From Cristatella mucedo (lineage: Eukaryota > Bryozoa > Phylactolaemata > Cristatellidae): DNA of 64,000 bases. The notes below the pieces were generated by a model. That model ran no database searches and was not told the origin of the DNA. It worked only from the letters and a program-made list of their open reading frames with translations. The translations under genes and the position numbers were made by a program. Where the stretch lies: contig WPIO01000058.1 of the NCBI GenBank assembly GCA_009760855.2, positions 1,916,001-1,980,000 on the forward strand, in the 5' to 3' direction. How positions within the stretch are numbered: position 1 is the stretch's first letter; every line of letters begins with the position of its first letter. This document shows positions 51,419 to 62,300 of the stretch, piece by piece.

Positions 51419-52543
51419 GCAGCTAACGGGCACGAGCAGACGCCACTCTATTTGTCTGTCGCATCCATTGCTATCCAGCAGCCTGGTGCCGTTACCTGGG
51501 AACTGTCTGCAACTGTCCTAGCGTAGCGACAAAAACAAGCCTTGGCAGTGAATGCAGACTTGATGCTCCGATAGTGGTGTTTCTCACTCGGGGGGGCCCC
51601 CCCCCCCCCCCCCCCCCCCCGCTTTCCGGTCGTTGCTGGATGGCTGCTTCTAAACTGCTGATGCACGGTCGAGGCCAAGTGGCTGTCCCTTGCCAAGTTT
51701 GTCGAAAGCCAGCCTTGAATTAAGGGCTGGCTTAAAAATGACTTTTTGTTGCAGCATAGCTGGGGTGGGAACCCCTGCTGTGCAGCTGACACGATGCTGG
51801 CCAGCAGTACTGTCGGGGGGGGGGGGACAGTCGCGCACAAGCCATGACTAGTCAAGATAGTGTCCCCCTATGCTGGATCAGCAGCCTTCAAGACCATGGG
51901 GGGATGGGATCATAACCACTATTGCTTCGGGAATTGCATTTTTATGTGCAGTGCACTTAATCATCTAAAAGGTTTGCGGTTTGGTGATTGAAGGAAAGAA
52001 GCAAGAACTGGCTGGGCATGCCCGTGCCTTTACTGTCGCTCGGTCCTACCCCTTTCGACGGCTGACTCTACACTGCAGACTTCTGTGACTTTCAGTTCTT
52101 TGATAAGAAACTTACCTAGAACTCACTGCCAGCTGACTTAACGTAACCCTTACTTGACGGCCTTTTAAAAAGTAGCTATAAACTCTTGCTTACTTTCCAG
52201 CACATGTAAAGTGTCTAGAAAAAGATTTAGTCCTCTTGGGTGCTTCGAATATTTTGTATCATTGTTATATTCAGAGTGCCTTTCTTAGCTCGCTCGAGTA
52301 ATTCTCTTCGGGCTGCCGTGATGCACAACGCTCACCTGCAAGCCTGCTTGCCACCTTGCTGCAGCACGCTCACCTTATAGGACTATACATTGTACATTGT
52401 AGGAGGTAGTGAGGAACGCACAAGCACGGATCAATGCGAGTCTCGCCCGGTCCAGCCCGGACACGTGCGGCCAGCCTGCACCGGGCGGTGTGCTAACTCC
52501 GCCTCCTAGTCACGAGAAGAGCAGCGGCAGCTCACCACACTAA
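39866..52543 (+). CDS. CycE: Cyclin E (G1/S cyclin), complete, ten coding exons
   Basis: Cyclin E is the regulatory subunit of CDK2 and drives S-phase entry in the nucleus. Exons 39866-39879, 39988-40096, 40230-40292, 47520-47885, 48055-48201, 48976-49071, 50084-50305, 50669-50780, 51138-51295 and 52403-52543 join in phase to about 475 residues. Residues 1-62 are basic, with KRK and KRR clusters that may serve as nuclear signals. TSFRFQNYF and PLPHLAWAD precede cyclin box 1, which holds [20 protein letters not shown] (hydrophobic patch), LHRQTFYL and [16 protein letters not shown], then [16 protein letters not shown]. Cyclin box 2 holds [22 protein letters not shown] and MAPFALAVR. The C-terminus has LTPPPS (460-465), an FBW7-type degron. 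About 30 residues rich in Ala, Gly and charge are inserted after [11 protein letters not shown], making the loop longer than in vertebrates. The domain order also resembles vertebrate cyclin E2 at the N-terminus ([11 protein letters not shown]). Confidence 0.95.
39988..40096 (+). CDS. CycE: cyclin E exon 2
   Basis: Acceptor ttggctgcag, donor gtgagtga. 109 nt: one base completing Ser, then 36 codons including [15 protein letters not shown] and EMRKRKCQ. Confidence 0.8.
40105..40113 (-). promoter_or_regulatory. E2F-like site in cyclin E intron 2
   Basis: CCCGCCAAA on the plus strand (TTTGGCGGG on the minus), 8 bp after the exon 2 donor. It is identical in core to the upstream site at 39,526. 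Confidence 0.5.
40230..40292 (+). CDS. CycE: cyclin E exon 3
   Basis: 63 nt, phase 0-0, encodes [21 protein letters not shown]. Acceptor ccttgtcag, donor gttaggct. The [13 protein letters not shown] junction with exon 4 parallels TKKHQYEIRNCW of cyclin E2. Confidence 0.82.
43300..43445 (+). mobile_element. diverged SINE-A copy
   Basis: The order matches SINE-A: gtcttgggttcgagccctgctgcatgtgattctttgttgcccactgcaatcggtatgctcttctgcc, then gaggctattaaatcagccgacc. The hairpin arm is shortened. Confidence 0.65.
43807..43899. repeat. (TA)n microsatellite, about 93 bp
   Basis: A nearly pure TA tract immediately before the LINE-B 3' terminus. Confidence 0.96.
43905..44890 (-). mobile_element. LINE-B copy 9, reaching into RT
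   Basis: The 3' terminus tatccatctgtaacttctcaaag (reverse complement) is followed by the post-RT region and, at about 44,720-44,890, the start of RT on the minus strand: [15 protein letters not shown], then [20 protein letters not shown]. It may continue to about 45,240. The central RT region is deleted, so it is inactive. Confidence 0.75.
45327..45575. other. possible hAT-like fragment
   Basis: The words tagaggcaaagccaggattggag and ggcggttgccct recall the hAT termini and poly-G bodies seen at 10,469. No matching right terminus or target duplication was found. Confidence 0.25.
47520..47885 (+). CDS. CycE: cyclin E exon 4 (N-terminal linker and start of cyclin box 1)
   Basis: Acceptor aactcgccacag, donor gtgaggcg; 122 codons, phase 0-0. 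Starts [14 protein letters not shown]. It contains a low-complexity Ala/Ser/Gly stretch, [30 protein letters not shown] and [16 protein letters not shown] Thr-rich segment after CGTASP sits where cyclin E1 carries its N-terminal phospho-Thr site. Confidence 0.92.
48055..48201 (+). CDS. CycE: cyclin E exon 5 (cyclin box 1)
   Basis: 49 codons, phase 0-0: [14 protein letters not shown] ... [18 protein letters not shown] then [16 protein letters not shown]. Acceptor gactag, donor gtaggtga. Confidence 0.95.
48625..48706 (-). mobile_element. diverged SINE-A-like fragment in cyclin E intron 5
   Basis: The segment gcagtgggcaataaaggattgtctcttgctggatttcaactcacgatccggatc resembles the middle and B-box part of SINE-A in reverse complement. 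Confidence 0.45.
48976..49071 (+). CDS. CycE: cyclin E exon 6
   Basis: 32 codons, phase 0-0: [20 protein letters not shown] then [11 protein letters not shown]. Acceptor gcttttag, donor gtaattcg. Confidence 0.95.
49291..49368. repeat. (TC)n microsatellite, 78 bp, in cyclin E intron 6
   Basis: A pure TC/GA tract. It is a long polypyrimidine run on the transcribed gene's sense strand. Confidence 0.97.
50084..50305 (+). CDS. CycE: cyclin E exon 7 (start of cyclin box 2)
   Basis: 74 codons, phase 0-0: [39 protein letters not shown] ... and [16 protein letters not shown]. The segment from about AAAAGAQ to NADEAD is an insertion compared with vertebrate cyclin E, between the first two helices of box 2. 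Confidence 0.93.
50669..50780 (+). CDS. CycE: cyclin E exon 8
   Basis: 37 codons plus the first base of Gly: [20 protein letters not shown] then [17 protein letters not shown]. Acceptor ttttttag, donor gtgcgtac. Confidence 0.93.
51138..51295 (+). CDS. CycE: cyclin E exon 9
   Basis: Completes the Gly and adds 52 codons, including [20 protein letters not shown] and [18 protein letters not shown]. The latter matches the ADEDAHNIQTH block of cyclin E1. Acceptor cgatgcag, donor gtaagtgt. Confidence 0.94.
51382..51417. repeat. (CA)n microsatellite in cyclin E intron 9
   Basis: About 18 CA units. Confidence 0.95.
51590..51620. repeat. G7C24 homopolymer block
   Basis: Seven G followed directly by 24 C. 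It can form a hairpin, and its length may be unreliable in the assembly. Confidence 0.9.
52100..52265 (+). mobile_element. L2-type LINE 3' fragment in cyclin E intron 9
   Basis: Residues like NSLPADLT near 52,118-52,142, then a short 3' UTR and hairpin (cacatgtaaagtgtctagaaaaagatttagtcctcttgggtgc). It is more diverged than the other LINE-A ends. Confidence 0.5.
52403..52543 (+). CDS. CycE: cyclin E exon 10 (C-terminus with phosphodegron)
   Basis: 46 codons and [20 protein letters not shown] is followed by [19 protein letters not shown]. The LTPPxS core matches the cyclin E Thr380/Ser384 degron read by the SCF-FBW7 ubiquitin ligase, including the +4 Ser. Acceptor cattgtag. Confidence 0.93.
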   Translation, partial: EVVRNAQARINASLARSSPDTCGQPAPGGVLTPPPSHEKSSGSSPH

Positions 52544-53230
52544 CTCGCAAACTTGATCAGCAGCAAGGGTCCGGTGTCTGGCTGTCGGGGGTGTGCCAGC
52601 AAGCTTCTGCCAACTGTTACTTCAGCCAACCGATGTGGTTACTTTTTTCTTTTTTTTACCGATGCCAATTACGAAGCAATGCCTGTAGAGAAAATGATCC
52701 GTGGCTCGGTTTCACACCGAAGCTACACCACGACTTGTCAGTCAGTGCTGGCAGCAGCAGCACCTGTTTTAGGCCATATTGGTCGCCAGCCAGCCAGCTA
52801 GCTGGCTGTAGCTCTTTTTGTACGAGCACAGCAACCCTCTCTCCTCTGGATCAGGCTTGCCACCTGACATTCCCCTCTGTAACACTGGTCACCGCTTGAG
52901 GCTCAGTAGCTCTGCAACGGCTGAGCACATGTAACCAGCCAGCGGGCATGATGCAATCACGCTCTTGAACAACAGGGACATGACTCCTTTATATGAGACA
53001 TGCACCCTCTATAGCTAATTGGCAGGTCGCAGCGCACACTCTATGGCAGCTCTACCTACCGGCTGTGCCTTGCACTGCTGCTGTACCACTCTTTCGGGTA
53101 CAATTTTTTTATGACTGGCCGTTGGACAGAGCTGACATACATGCTGCCCAACACAGGTTTCTACAAGCATCGGCACACTGCACAGCCTGATTAATTTATG
53201 CAAACTTGTTAGGACCTTAAGCATATATTA

Positions 53231-53236
53231 TTTATT
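53231..53236 (-). terminator. candidate beta adaptin polyadenylation signal AATAAA
   Basis: TTTATT on the plus strand, 207 bp beyond the beta adaptin stop on the minus strand. Confidence 0.45.
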
Positions 53237-53276
53237 GCATTTCATGGCAACCGAAGCTGCAGGGCACAACTTAAGC

Positions 53277-53282
53277 AATAAA
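53277..53282 (+). terminator. candidate cyclin E polyadenylation signal AATAAA
   Basis: The first AATAAA I see downstream of the cyclin E stop (734 bp after it). A 3' UTR reaching it would overlap the candidate 3' UTR of the convergent beta adaptin gene. Confidence 0.35.
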
Positions 53283-53442
53283 AGTACACACAAATCTGAC
53301 ATTGCTCTTCGGTTATCTCACGAACAACATTTGCGCCGCAGGTTACTGTCGCCCCGGTTGCAGCTACAGCTGTATTGTACACCGGCGGAAACAGCTCCAT
53401 ATAACAAGCAACGAGCACAAGTTTCCTGTCAGCTCACAGGGT

Positions 53443-53672
53443 CTAGTTATGCAAGATCTGGTCAAAGGCAGCTTGGATGCCCAGGTACACTTCGACCGCC
53501 CTGGATTTCAGCGAGAGTGTGAAGTCGGCATTGCCGGGCTGGATTTTCAGCTCAGCCAGCACCCATATGCCATTGGTCAACTTGAGAGACTGGTATAGCA
53601 TGTCCTGGCCTTCCACGTTGCGCTTGGCAATTGTGAAGACGTTATTATTCTTCAACTTTTGCGAGACGGTGT
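53443..53672 (-). CDS. AP-1-2beta: beta adaptin last exon (ear platform subdomain)
   Basis: 230 nt including TAG at 53,445-53,443. It begins by completing Asp: (D)[55 protein letters not shown]. Acceptor caattttag. Confidence 0.95.
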
Positions 53673-56305
53673 CTAAAATTGAAAAGAAATTGCTGCACGT
53701 ACATGCATCGAGAGCATTAAAAGTTTGCCATGCAATTTCCATCGATACTAATATCGTTTAATAATAACAATGCACTTGATAAAACGCCCTCAGAGAACTC
53801 AAATCTCTTTCTAGGCGCTTCACATTTGCTGCAAAGGGAAGCGCGATTAAGTGGTGAGTAACATCATGCTTGAGAAACATGAATAACACGGTTAGGGGTT
53901 TGATGAAATAGCCCAATGTAGGTGCAACAATGTATCGATTACATAGTGCTGTAGAATATTGTCAGTGAGAGGGTGATGAGGTAAGGTGGTTGCACTTCAC
54001 GACCGAATGTGGTGGGTTCGAATCGGTGGGTGATACTTTATCGCCGCTGCAAGCAGTGGTGATGGCCGTAATGGCTCTTCTGTCGCTTTACAAAAGAGGC
54101 TGTTTAATTAGCTGGTATTTTTGTATTGAGTCGTGATATGAGATTAAATCTGTTTGCTACCGTATGTGCAACAAAGGCTGCTTTCAGTGGGTTGTCGAAC
54201 ACTTCCCAACAAAACACTTGTTTTTTTGCAGAATTACATACCAAAATGCAGACATACGGAAGTTGTTTTGAATGGAGAAAATTTGCCAAATGGGTAGCTT
54301 TCGAGAGGCCAGCCAACTAGGAGCTGCTCACAACCCTGTCTGCGCGAACTATGATCGTGCTCCACATACGGCAGAGAGTGAGAGCAAAATTGAGCACTGC
54401 AAGGATGTGTGCTCAACACATCCTACTGTGTATGTCTGTATATCACTGCCAGAACATCCAATCGCTGCTAGATGATTTAAAACTAGCTCGGCAACCCCGG
54501 TAGTTAGCTGTTGCTTGAAAGCAGTTGAGTAAATCCCGAAACGCCCACTGGGAAGTCCAACAAAGGCATGTCACGGCTCTCAGAATTGCTGCTGCTGTCT
54601 TAAAATAGGCTCTGGCTGGCTAAAATGACTGGCCAGCAGTTCCTGCGGTTCCATGGACAAGATCGGTGCAGGTTGACCCCAACAAACTATGCCTAACTGG
54701 TCTCGGAGGGTTTGTCTACTAGCTCGTAGCTCGTCTGACCGGCGACGAATGATTAAAATATATTCTCAAGTTTGACTAATTTGGTAATGCAAACGCCTGA
54801 TCGTACTGTGCAGCCATGCAGAAATCCTGTTCCGGCGACCTTTCTGAATCACACCCCACCCCAGCCGAATAGGTACAGGGAGAGAAGCCGGAAAGCCGCA
54901 GTGTAGACAAACCAAGTCTGCTGGCCGACGGCTGGGCACTAAGCAGCTTAAGTGGCTTTACAAAAAACCGGTTAGGGTCGTCTGCCGACGCCCAGCAAGA
55001 AAGTGGGGAGGGACAGCTTGTTTTCACAGCTCGGAGTGGCACTGCCACCACCGGCCAGTCAGTAAAGTCGTGATGGCATAAAGCCGATTAAGTCACCCAG
55101 CACGCAAAAACAGCCAAGCCCAAAATGTCTACTGAGTTAAGAACTACTTACTTACACAGTACACAAATTACGTGGCCGGCGGGTTTACGTAGCACGGCAG
55201 AAGAAATGCACAGCAAAGTTCACGCTGATATTTTTCTTCGTGCGGAGCTAACACTCAAAACGATTCTTCAAGAATTCTGGAAATAAATCCCTTAGGATAG
55301 GACTTGGGGCCAGCCTGAATGGTTTTGAGTATTTTTTTTAATGAGGCTCGAGATCATGCACGACCGACCGTGCTGGCTCTCTGAAAGCCTCCAAAGTGCA
55401 GCGTCCTGACCGTATGGCGAATATGCAAGTCCGTTTGTCATCGCTAGAGTCGCACTAATGGCACGGTCATGCTAGACCACGTGCACGCCACTCGCACATG
55501 CACACACAGAAAGTGAGATTGTAGCCGACTCTCAAGGTCGAAGCCGAGCCAATCTTAATGGGTGGGATCGGCCCAAAGATCCGTAGCTGCGGTCCTCGTT
55601 GCAGTTCATTCAAAGTTACGCTACTAAGGACACCTAAACCACCCTTGCTCTAAACCCGCCACTAACCACACTGGCATGCTGACCCTGTGCATGTCACCTC
55701 TAACCATGTTATTCTTGTTGTTTATCAAGCATGTTACATTCGATCGTGTTTCCTTTGCAGCAAATGTAAGCGCCTAAAAAGAGATCGAGTTCTCTGAGGG
55801 CGCTTTATCAAGTATGTTATTATTAATATTCTTATTATGGGTAAGGTGCTCGTTCTTTCCGACCCGAGTCGTGAGTTCGAGTCCTGCAGCGGTGGCGATA
55901 CTTCATTGCTCGCTGCCCACGGGTGATAGCCCGTGAGGCTCTTCTGCCGCTACAAAAATGGGGCTGCTAAATCAGCTGACCTTAAATGCTGAAGCTGCCA
56001 ATGCTTCACAGCACACTCGTTCTCCGCCCACCCCTAGTCTCTCGCCCTCGCCTTCTGGTTGGTCATGCTTAGCATGCGAAGCAGTCACGCGAATGCAAGC
56101 ATCAGCCACTGGTGGGCACATGCGCAGAGCACCTGCAACCGAGTGCATTCGCTGTGACCAGGGATCGGCCACATTCGACGAAGCCGTAACAACGAGCTAC
56201 TACTGGACACTGACTTCCTGCCCAAGTCATTTCGACAACTCAACACTAGGATAGTGGCCCCTGGCCAAGAAAGAAAGCCCTCACCACTACAACTACAACT
56301 ACTAC

Positions 56306-56339
<34 letters not shown>

Positions 56340-59300
56340 CACCAACACCACCACCACCACCACCACCACTACCACTACTACTACAGCACCCTAATAGGCA
56401 GTATCTGGCATGATATAAGATGCTAAAAATGACCCTGGCGCAAAAAAGCATCCAACGCAAGCGACGAACTGATAGTCCGCAGCCGCTGCCACGGGCCTCG
56501 AGCCGATGCCAGCCCATGCTCTGAATATGGCGGCATCCGCACCTGCGCTGTGCTGAACGTTGTGAATCGTTGACTGTATTTCGTTTTGCGACGGAATGTC
56601 CTTCCACGTGGCCAAGAACAATCGTTTCTCCATCTCACCGTCCTCCGTGAAGAGGACGTGTATCGGCACGGCACAGGAGAAGTAGAACACGTCGACGTTA
56701 TTCTTGACCGCCACCTGTGAAAGAGAATGCGCTGCTGGGGGTCCCGCATCTTCCTGCAAGCAGCATGCTTGTGGCAACCGGTGGCTGCGCTGGGGATGAG
56801 GAGCCTCAAGAGAAATATGGAAGGGGCATCTCACCAAGTGAGCAGACCCGGCTCTGGAGTTTGCACACACCCACGCGCACATCCAGCACAAAAAACGCTG
56901 TACAGAGAGTGGGCTGACAACGACGGGAAGGGGAGGCCGACTGCTTGACAGGTGCATCGTGGCACGAGGGGCATGCCGAACCTGTAGATTCGTGAGGGGC
57001 TCCATCTTTGCAATGGCACCCTGGGTGGTAATCGGTAAAGAGACACTGCAGTTCTGGTTAGGAGGTAGTGGAGTCCGAACTTGCAAAAGGTTGGCCGGTG
57101 AGAGCCCAAAACTGCAATTGATATCCAAAAACACCAGCAATCAGCATAACCGGTGCATTTACCACACTTGCAGCCAAGCGGCAATGGCATCGAAGGCAAC
57201 CAACAGCAGTGGCAACATTGACACGTTGCTAACTGCACAATGGCGGCTTGATTACCTGTTTTTGTTGAACTGTATGGCAAATCCACTCATGGCTTGCATC
57301 GCTTTGTTTGAAAAGGTCATCTCCATAAATATCTGACTGTTCTTCCTAGAGAAGGTCCCCGTTACCTCAAGACCTTTTCCTCGAGTGGCAGGAAGCCATA
57401 GCTACAATGCGCAAGCAAGATCGGTCGGCGATCAAACTGCACGGCACACCCACCAAAACACCCGTCCCAATTACCCCCCCCCCCCACCATCTGACTTGTA
57501 GAGCAGCAGCAGAATGTTGAGAAGACACGCCTACCACTGCCCAGCTAGCTCACCACGTAAGTGCTGCACATACGTCCGTTCAAGGCACAATTACCTCGGC
57601 AGCTGGTGTGTATATAGGCGATGTCTGATAGCCAAATATATCCACCAGGCCACCGACTCCCGACAAATTGCTAGGTCCACTGCTAGGCAGTCCACCACCA
57701 CCCATTATGTCCACTGGATGTCCACTCGTCGGCATGCCACCCCCAAGCTGCAATGATAAGAAAAACCAGCAAACGGTCAGGGCACCATCGAGCTCCAAGA
57801 CCTAGGATTAGCCTCCCTCTGCATAATGGCCAGTGTAAGGTACTGTGCAAGCAAGGTCTTGAGCACGTGGCAGGCTACATCACGAGCCACACTACAAATG
57901 CCCCTCTACATATAGTAAGGTATCAAGCTGAGACAAACAAACACACAAAAGCATGCACGAGGCTCAGATTTGCCTGAAAAAAGACACAAGAAGACATTCA
58001 GGGTTACTAGGATTACTTCTGGTTAATATGACCCCTTGTTAATAACATAAACTGCATCTTGAACCGGTGAGCATGCAAGCACACAGGAATAAAAAGGCAT
58101 CCTCACTGGGATTATCACTAAATGTAGTCGGTACCCTATTTCAAACACTATCTACCATAACTAGATCCAAACAGAAGTCAGCATAATTTATCTCCAACAA
58201 ATTACAGCTAGACTGCACGTGGCAAGCAGACATAGTCGTGCTGTGTGCGCGTGACAGACGGTGCACACACGAGGCACACACGCTAAGCTTTCCATGGAGC
58301 GTACAATTTGCAAAGCTTGTTTTCACTATATATACCAGGCTGTCAAGACCTTCTCCAAACGGATCCAGTGCTGCCGTCTGATGCAAAGGCTGGGCAGGCA
58401 CGGTTGGTTGACGGTAAGTAGTAGGGCCGAGGTCAAGGCTGAGCAAGTCTCCAACAAGGGAGTCAGCACCGGGTATGACAGTTGGCTGCTGTGGCTGCTG
58501 GCCAGCCACGCTTGGTCGAAGCCCTCCTCCAAAATCTGCATCTGCATGGCCTCTTTCGTCCTCATCGTCTACATCCGTACTAAAAACAAAGTGAAGCATA
58601 TAGCAGGTACGGTTGGCCACTAGTCACGATTAAAACTGCATTATTTCCCGGGTTGTATCCTCGAAACTAAACGCACTGAGAACACACTGTGTCCGATGGA
58701 CTGCAGATGTGAAACTAGAGCACTAAAAAACTGCGAACATTCATCAAAAATGCACCTTTTGATAGCGGTTGATTTAAACTAGAACATTACTTAGCATTCG
58801 CATAACATGTACGATCCACGGATGCGGAATAAAGGTATATTTCACTGTAGGATGATTTAGCATTCCTGACAGCATTTGCTGTGTCCTTGCGATTTGTCAT
58901 TTGTGTGCATGTGAGTGCTGACATTGTGCATGTTACCACTAACCATATTATGCATGTTGACATTACGCATCTTAGCACTAACCACAGGGTCATGCTTCCT
59001 TTACATCATATGTAAAGTGCCTAGAATTCCCCTTGCAGCAAATGAAAAGCACCTAGAAAGAGATTGAGTTCTCTGAGGGTGCTTTATCAAGTGCATTACT
59101 ATTATTATTATTATTATAAAGAGAGACAATTCTCAAAGGGCATTATACAAATGTATTTTTATTATCATTTTTATTTTTAAACTAATGACAAAAATCAGCA
59201 TGGGTTCTAACGAAAGTAAGAGCATGAGTGTACCAAAAAAGGAAGATATCACTGTATTTTCGAAAATGCTTTGATAACTTCTCAAATGTAAAAATGCCTA

Positions 59301-62300
59301 GTCAAATTTTACAGCAGTGACTTCCTCGAGGGCATGCTAGAAGCCAAGCGACTATAATAGCAGCTCGACCTCGAGTCACTCAGTCAAGGCATGAAGCATG
59401 GCAATACAGCTAGTGCAAGGTGACAGTTATGAACCACTTCACCAGAAGCTGCTGTACAGATAGCGCTCTTCCAGTGACCACAGTACAGACATGCCATCCA
59501 TGCAGAATGACAGATTGCCGAGTGTGGTGCTTCCATGACCAAGGCTTCCACATTCTCGAAACTTTAAAGAGTTCTACTCATGTCGTACAGGCAGCTTTTG
59601 GTCAACACGTTATACACAGCTAACACATCTTGTAATCACTCCCATCTTCATAAGCCCTTCTGCTGACAGGCGGTCAGAAGTGAGCGGCACAGACGGTCAG
59701 ACGTGAGCCGCACAGACAGCAGGGTAACACTCAACATGCCTAAAGCTGTTGATGCACAGCAAGCAAATACTTGAGCGATTATGGTCTGAAACACACTCGA
59801 GATCAGCTGACAATCTCCTGGAAGCTCAACGGCTACATGCTCAGAGTAACATTTCGATGCATCTAAACCAACCAGTTGGCAATATAAAAAAATACTAGCT
59901 GATTTAACAGCCTATTTTTGTATTGCGACAGAAGAGCCTTTACGGCTATCACCACTGCTTGCAGTGGCGATACAAAATCGCCCATCACAGGATTCGAACC
60001 CACGACCTCGGGGCCGAGGTCATGAAAAGCAACCACCTTACCTAGTGAGAAGTGGAGCAAAATGACTCAGTCATGAGCTGCCGAGGCGTGCCTACATCAA
60101 TTGCAGTACATGCCTGAAGTAGGCCGAATCTTGTCCTAAGCTTTACAAAAAAACCAGAAATGAGAGGCCGGCATATACCTTCAGCTAATTCTCTCAGTAT
60201 GCCAAGACTGGAGCTCTACGAACAATGCTACCCTTTCCACGATTATTACCAAACCACCAGCCTTTTGGCAGTCATTGGACTTGTAGGTAACATTTTCCAG
60301 ACCCATCTGCTCCTTTCCCCTGTATGGGTAACCGCAGTAATTTCAAAATACAGGAAAACCAAAAGCCATCTAGTATCTGTCGATGCATCTGCTTTCAGAG
60401 TCACTAATTAGGATTTCCACTCACACCTCGATACAGAGCAGTGGCACTCCTAGCTAAGAGAACAGAGCCTATGAGAGAATTGAACTTTGTATTATTGACT
60501 GCAGCATCTAATTTTTACTGAGCATCATTATTTAGCATAGTAATAAAGCAGTGCTCAAATAGTATTTGAATAGTAGGTTGATAGTAATAGAACAGATGGC
60601 ATTCGACTGACATTGCTAAGAAAAGGCCGCACAGAAGCAGCTGACCTTTACCGTGACCACGGACTGCAGCAGAAAAGACCAGGCAGGTTCAGCCAATACC
60701 CCGCCGAAATCTGGGGCAGCTCAAAATGATGGGGCAGGGCAGGTTAAAAAAAATTCGATCCTCGGGCCATGTTTTCAGGCTATACGACAAATCGCTAGCA
60801 GACACAAAGGAGATTTAGTGAGAGTGCGATGCCGGATAATACAGAGGGGGAGGGGTGCCCCTTATGGACACTCACGTCTCTGAGCGTGGCGGCAGAGCAC
60901 GTCTGAGGCCGCCGGCGGCCGCTCGTCCCTCCACGAACGCACTCGGCGGCTTGTGGTAGACAGACGCCAAGCTCGATATGTGGCAGATGAGCTCGTCGAG
61001 CAACGTCGGCTCGATGAGGTCTGTCTCCTCCGAGATCAGAGGCTTCTCAGCGAGCACCACCTCCTTAGCAGCCGTGGGATCGGTGGACAGCAGGCGCCAG
61101 TAGATGTAGCCACGATCTCTCAGATCAGGGTTGTCGCTGTCCTAAAGAGCGATTGAAGAGCTGTCATAAAGAGCAAATCGGGGGGGGGTGAGGTCGTGCA
61201 TAAAAAGCCCCCCCCCCCCCCCCCCCGCCAGTGGCACCGCTAACCTAGCAGCTGCAGGCAAAGTACATGCACGGAGCACTCGAATACACGCATGAAAGCT
61301 TTAGTTGCAATGTCTCACTTGTGTTGCCAGGCTGAGAGCCTTCTGCACTAGCTCCTGGGTATCTGTTGGCTTCTTCAGGAACAGCTTAACAACTGCAGTC
61401 AAGAGCTGCAACTGAACCTAAAAGCACACGGAGCAGCCGGGCATGCGTGCATGCTAAATTGCAGATGCATCTATGGGCATCATTTGCTGTAAGCCAAACA
61501 ATGTGCAGACAACCTATACACGTTCTACGAATTGCGTCAAGTCCTGAGGAGTTGGAGTCAAGTCCTGAGAGTTAGGAGTCGGCTCTGAGGCAGTAAGCCA
61601 AAGCTTTCTTTGATATGCCCCCTACACCATTTCTTTTCGTGAAGCTGTACAAGAAATGCCAGTGCACCTGCCAAAGAGGTGCATATTCGTCTTTTAAACT
61701 AGTTCAGCAATGTGTAAACCGGGAAACTAATATAACAAGTACGGACGACGATCAAGGAACCCTCAAACTTCTGGGAGAAGACACTATGGAGCATAACATA
61801 ATACTGGGGCACCACAAGTACAAAATTGCAAAGCAAAGAAAAAGCTGCCGAACCTGTAAATCTAAACGATACAAAAAAGTTTCGACACCATGCAACACAA
61901 ATATGATGGCACAAATGATGCACGAGTGCAACACAACCTTCTATCTACAAAAATAAGAGAGACTGTGCAATGGTTTGCAGCAAGAGTTTCTTACAACATG
62001 GGTTCTGTGGCATAAGCAGCAGCAGCAGACACGAGGCATTTGAATGCGATCAAGACAAGGCAGCATACTCAACTCACAAGAGCGCGTTTCACGAGAGCAC
62101 CTTACCTGTGTGTTCTCATCTTGAAATCCTTCCAGGAAACTCTCCAGGAGCTCGTCAGCATTGTCTATTCTCTCTGCATACTCTCCGACAATCCAGATCA
62201 TAGAGGCTCGCGCTTCCGGCTCATCAAGTGTATCCAGGTTCTCGCACAGCGTGGCAATGACGCTCTCATACTTGTTCGGATATTTTCGGAAGATGTCCTG

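Noticed and set aside
56085-56607. Val-, Ser- and Gly-run frames on the minus strand
   Set aside because: They arise from the CTA/CCA trinucleotide repeat next to an adaptin exon.
61615-61956. 113-codon plus-strand frame within a beta adaptin intron
   Set aside because: No domain, no conserved motif, and it lies antisense within an intron.
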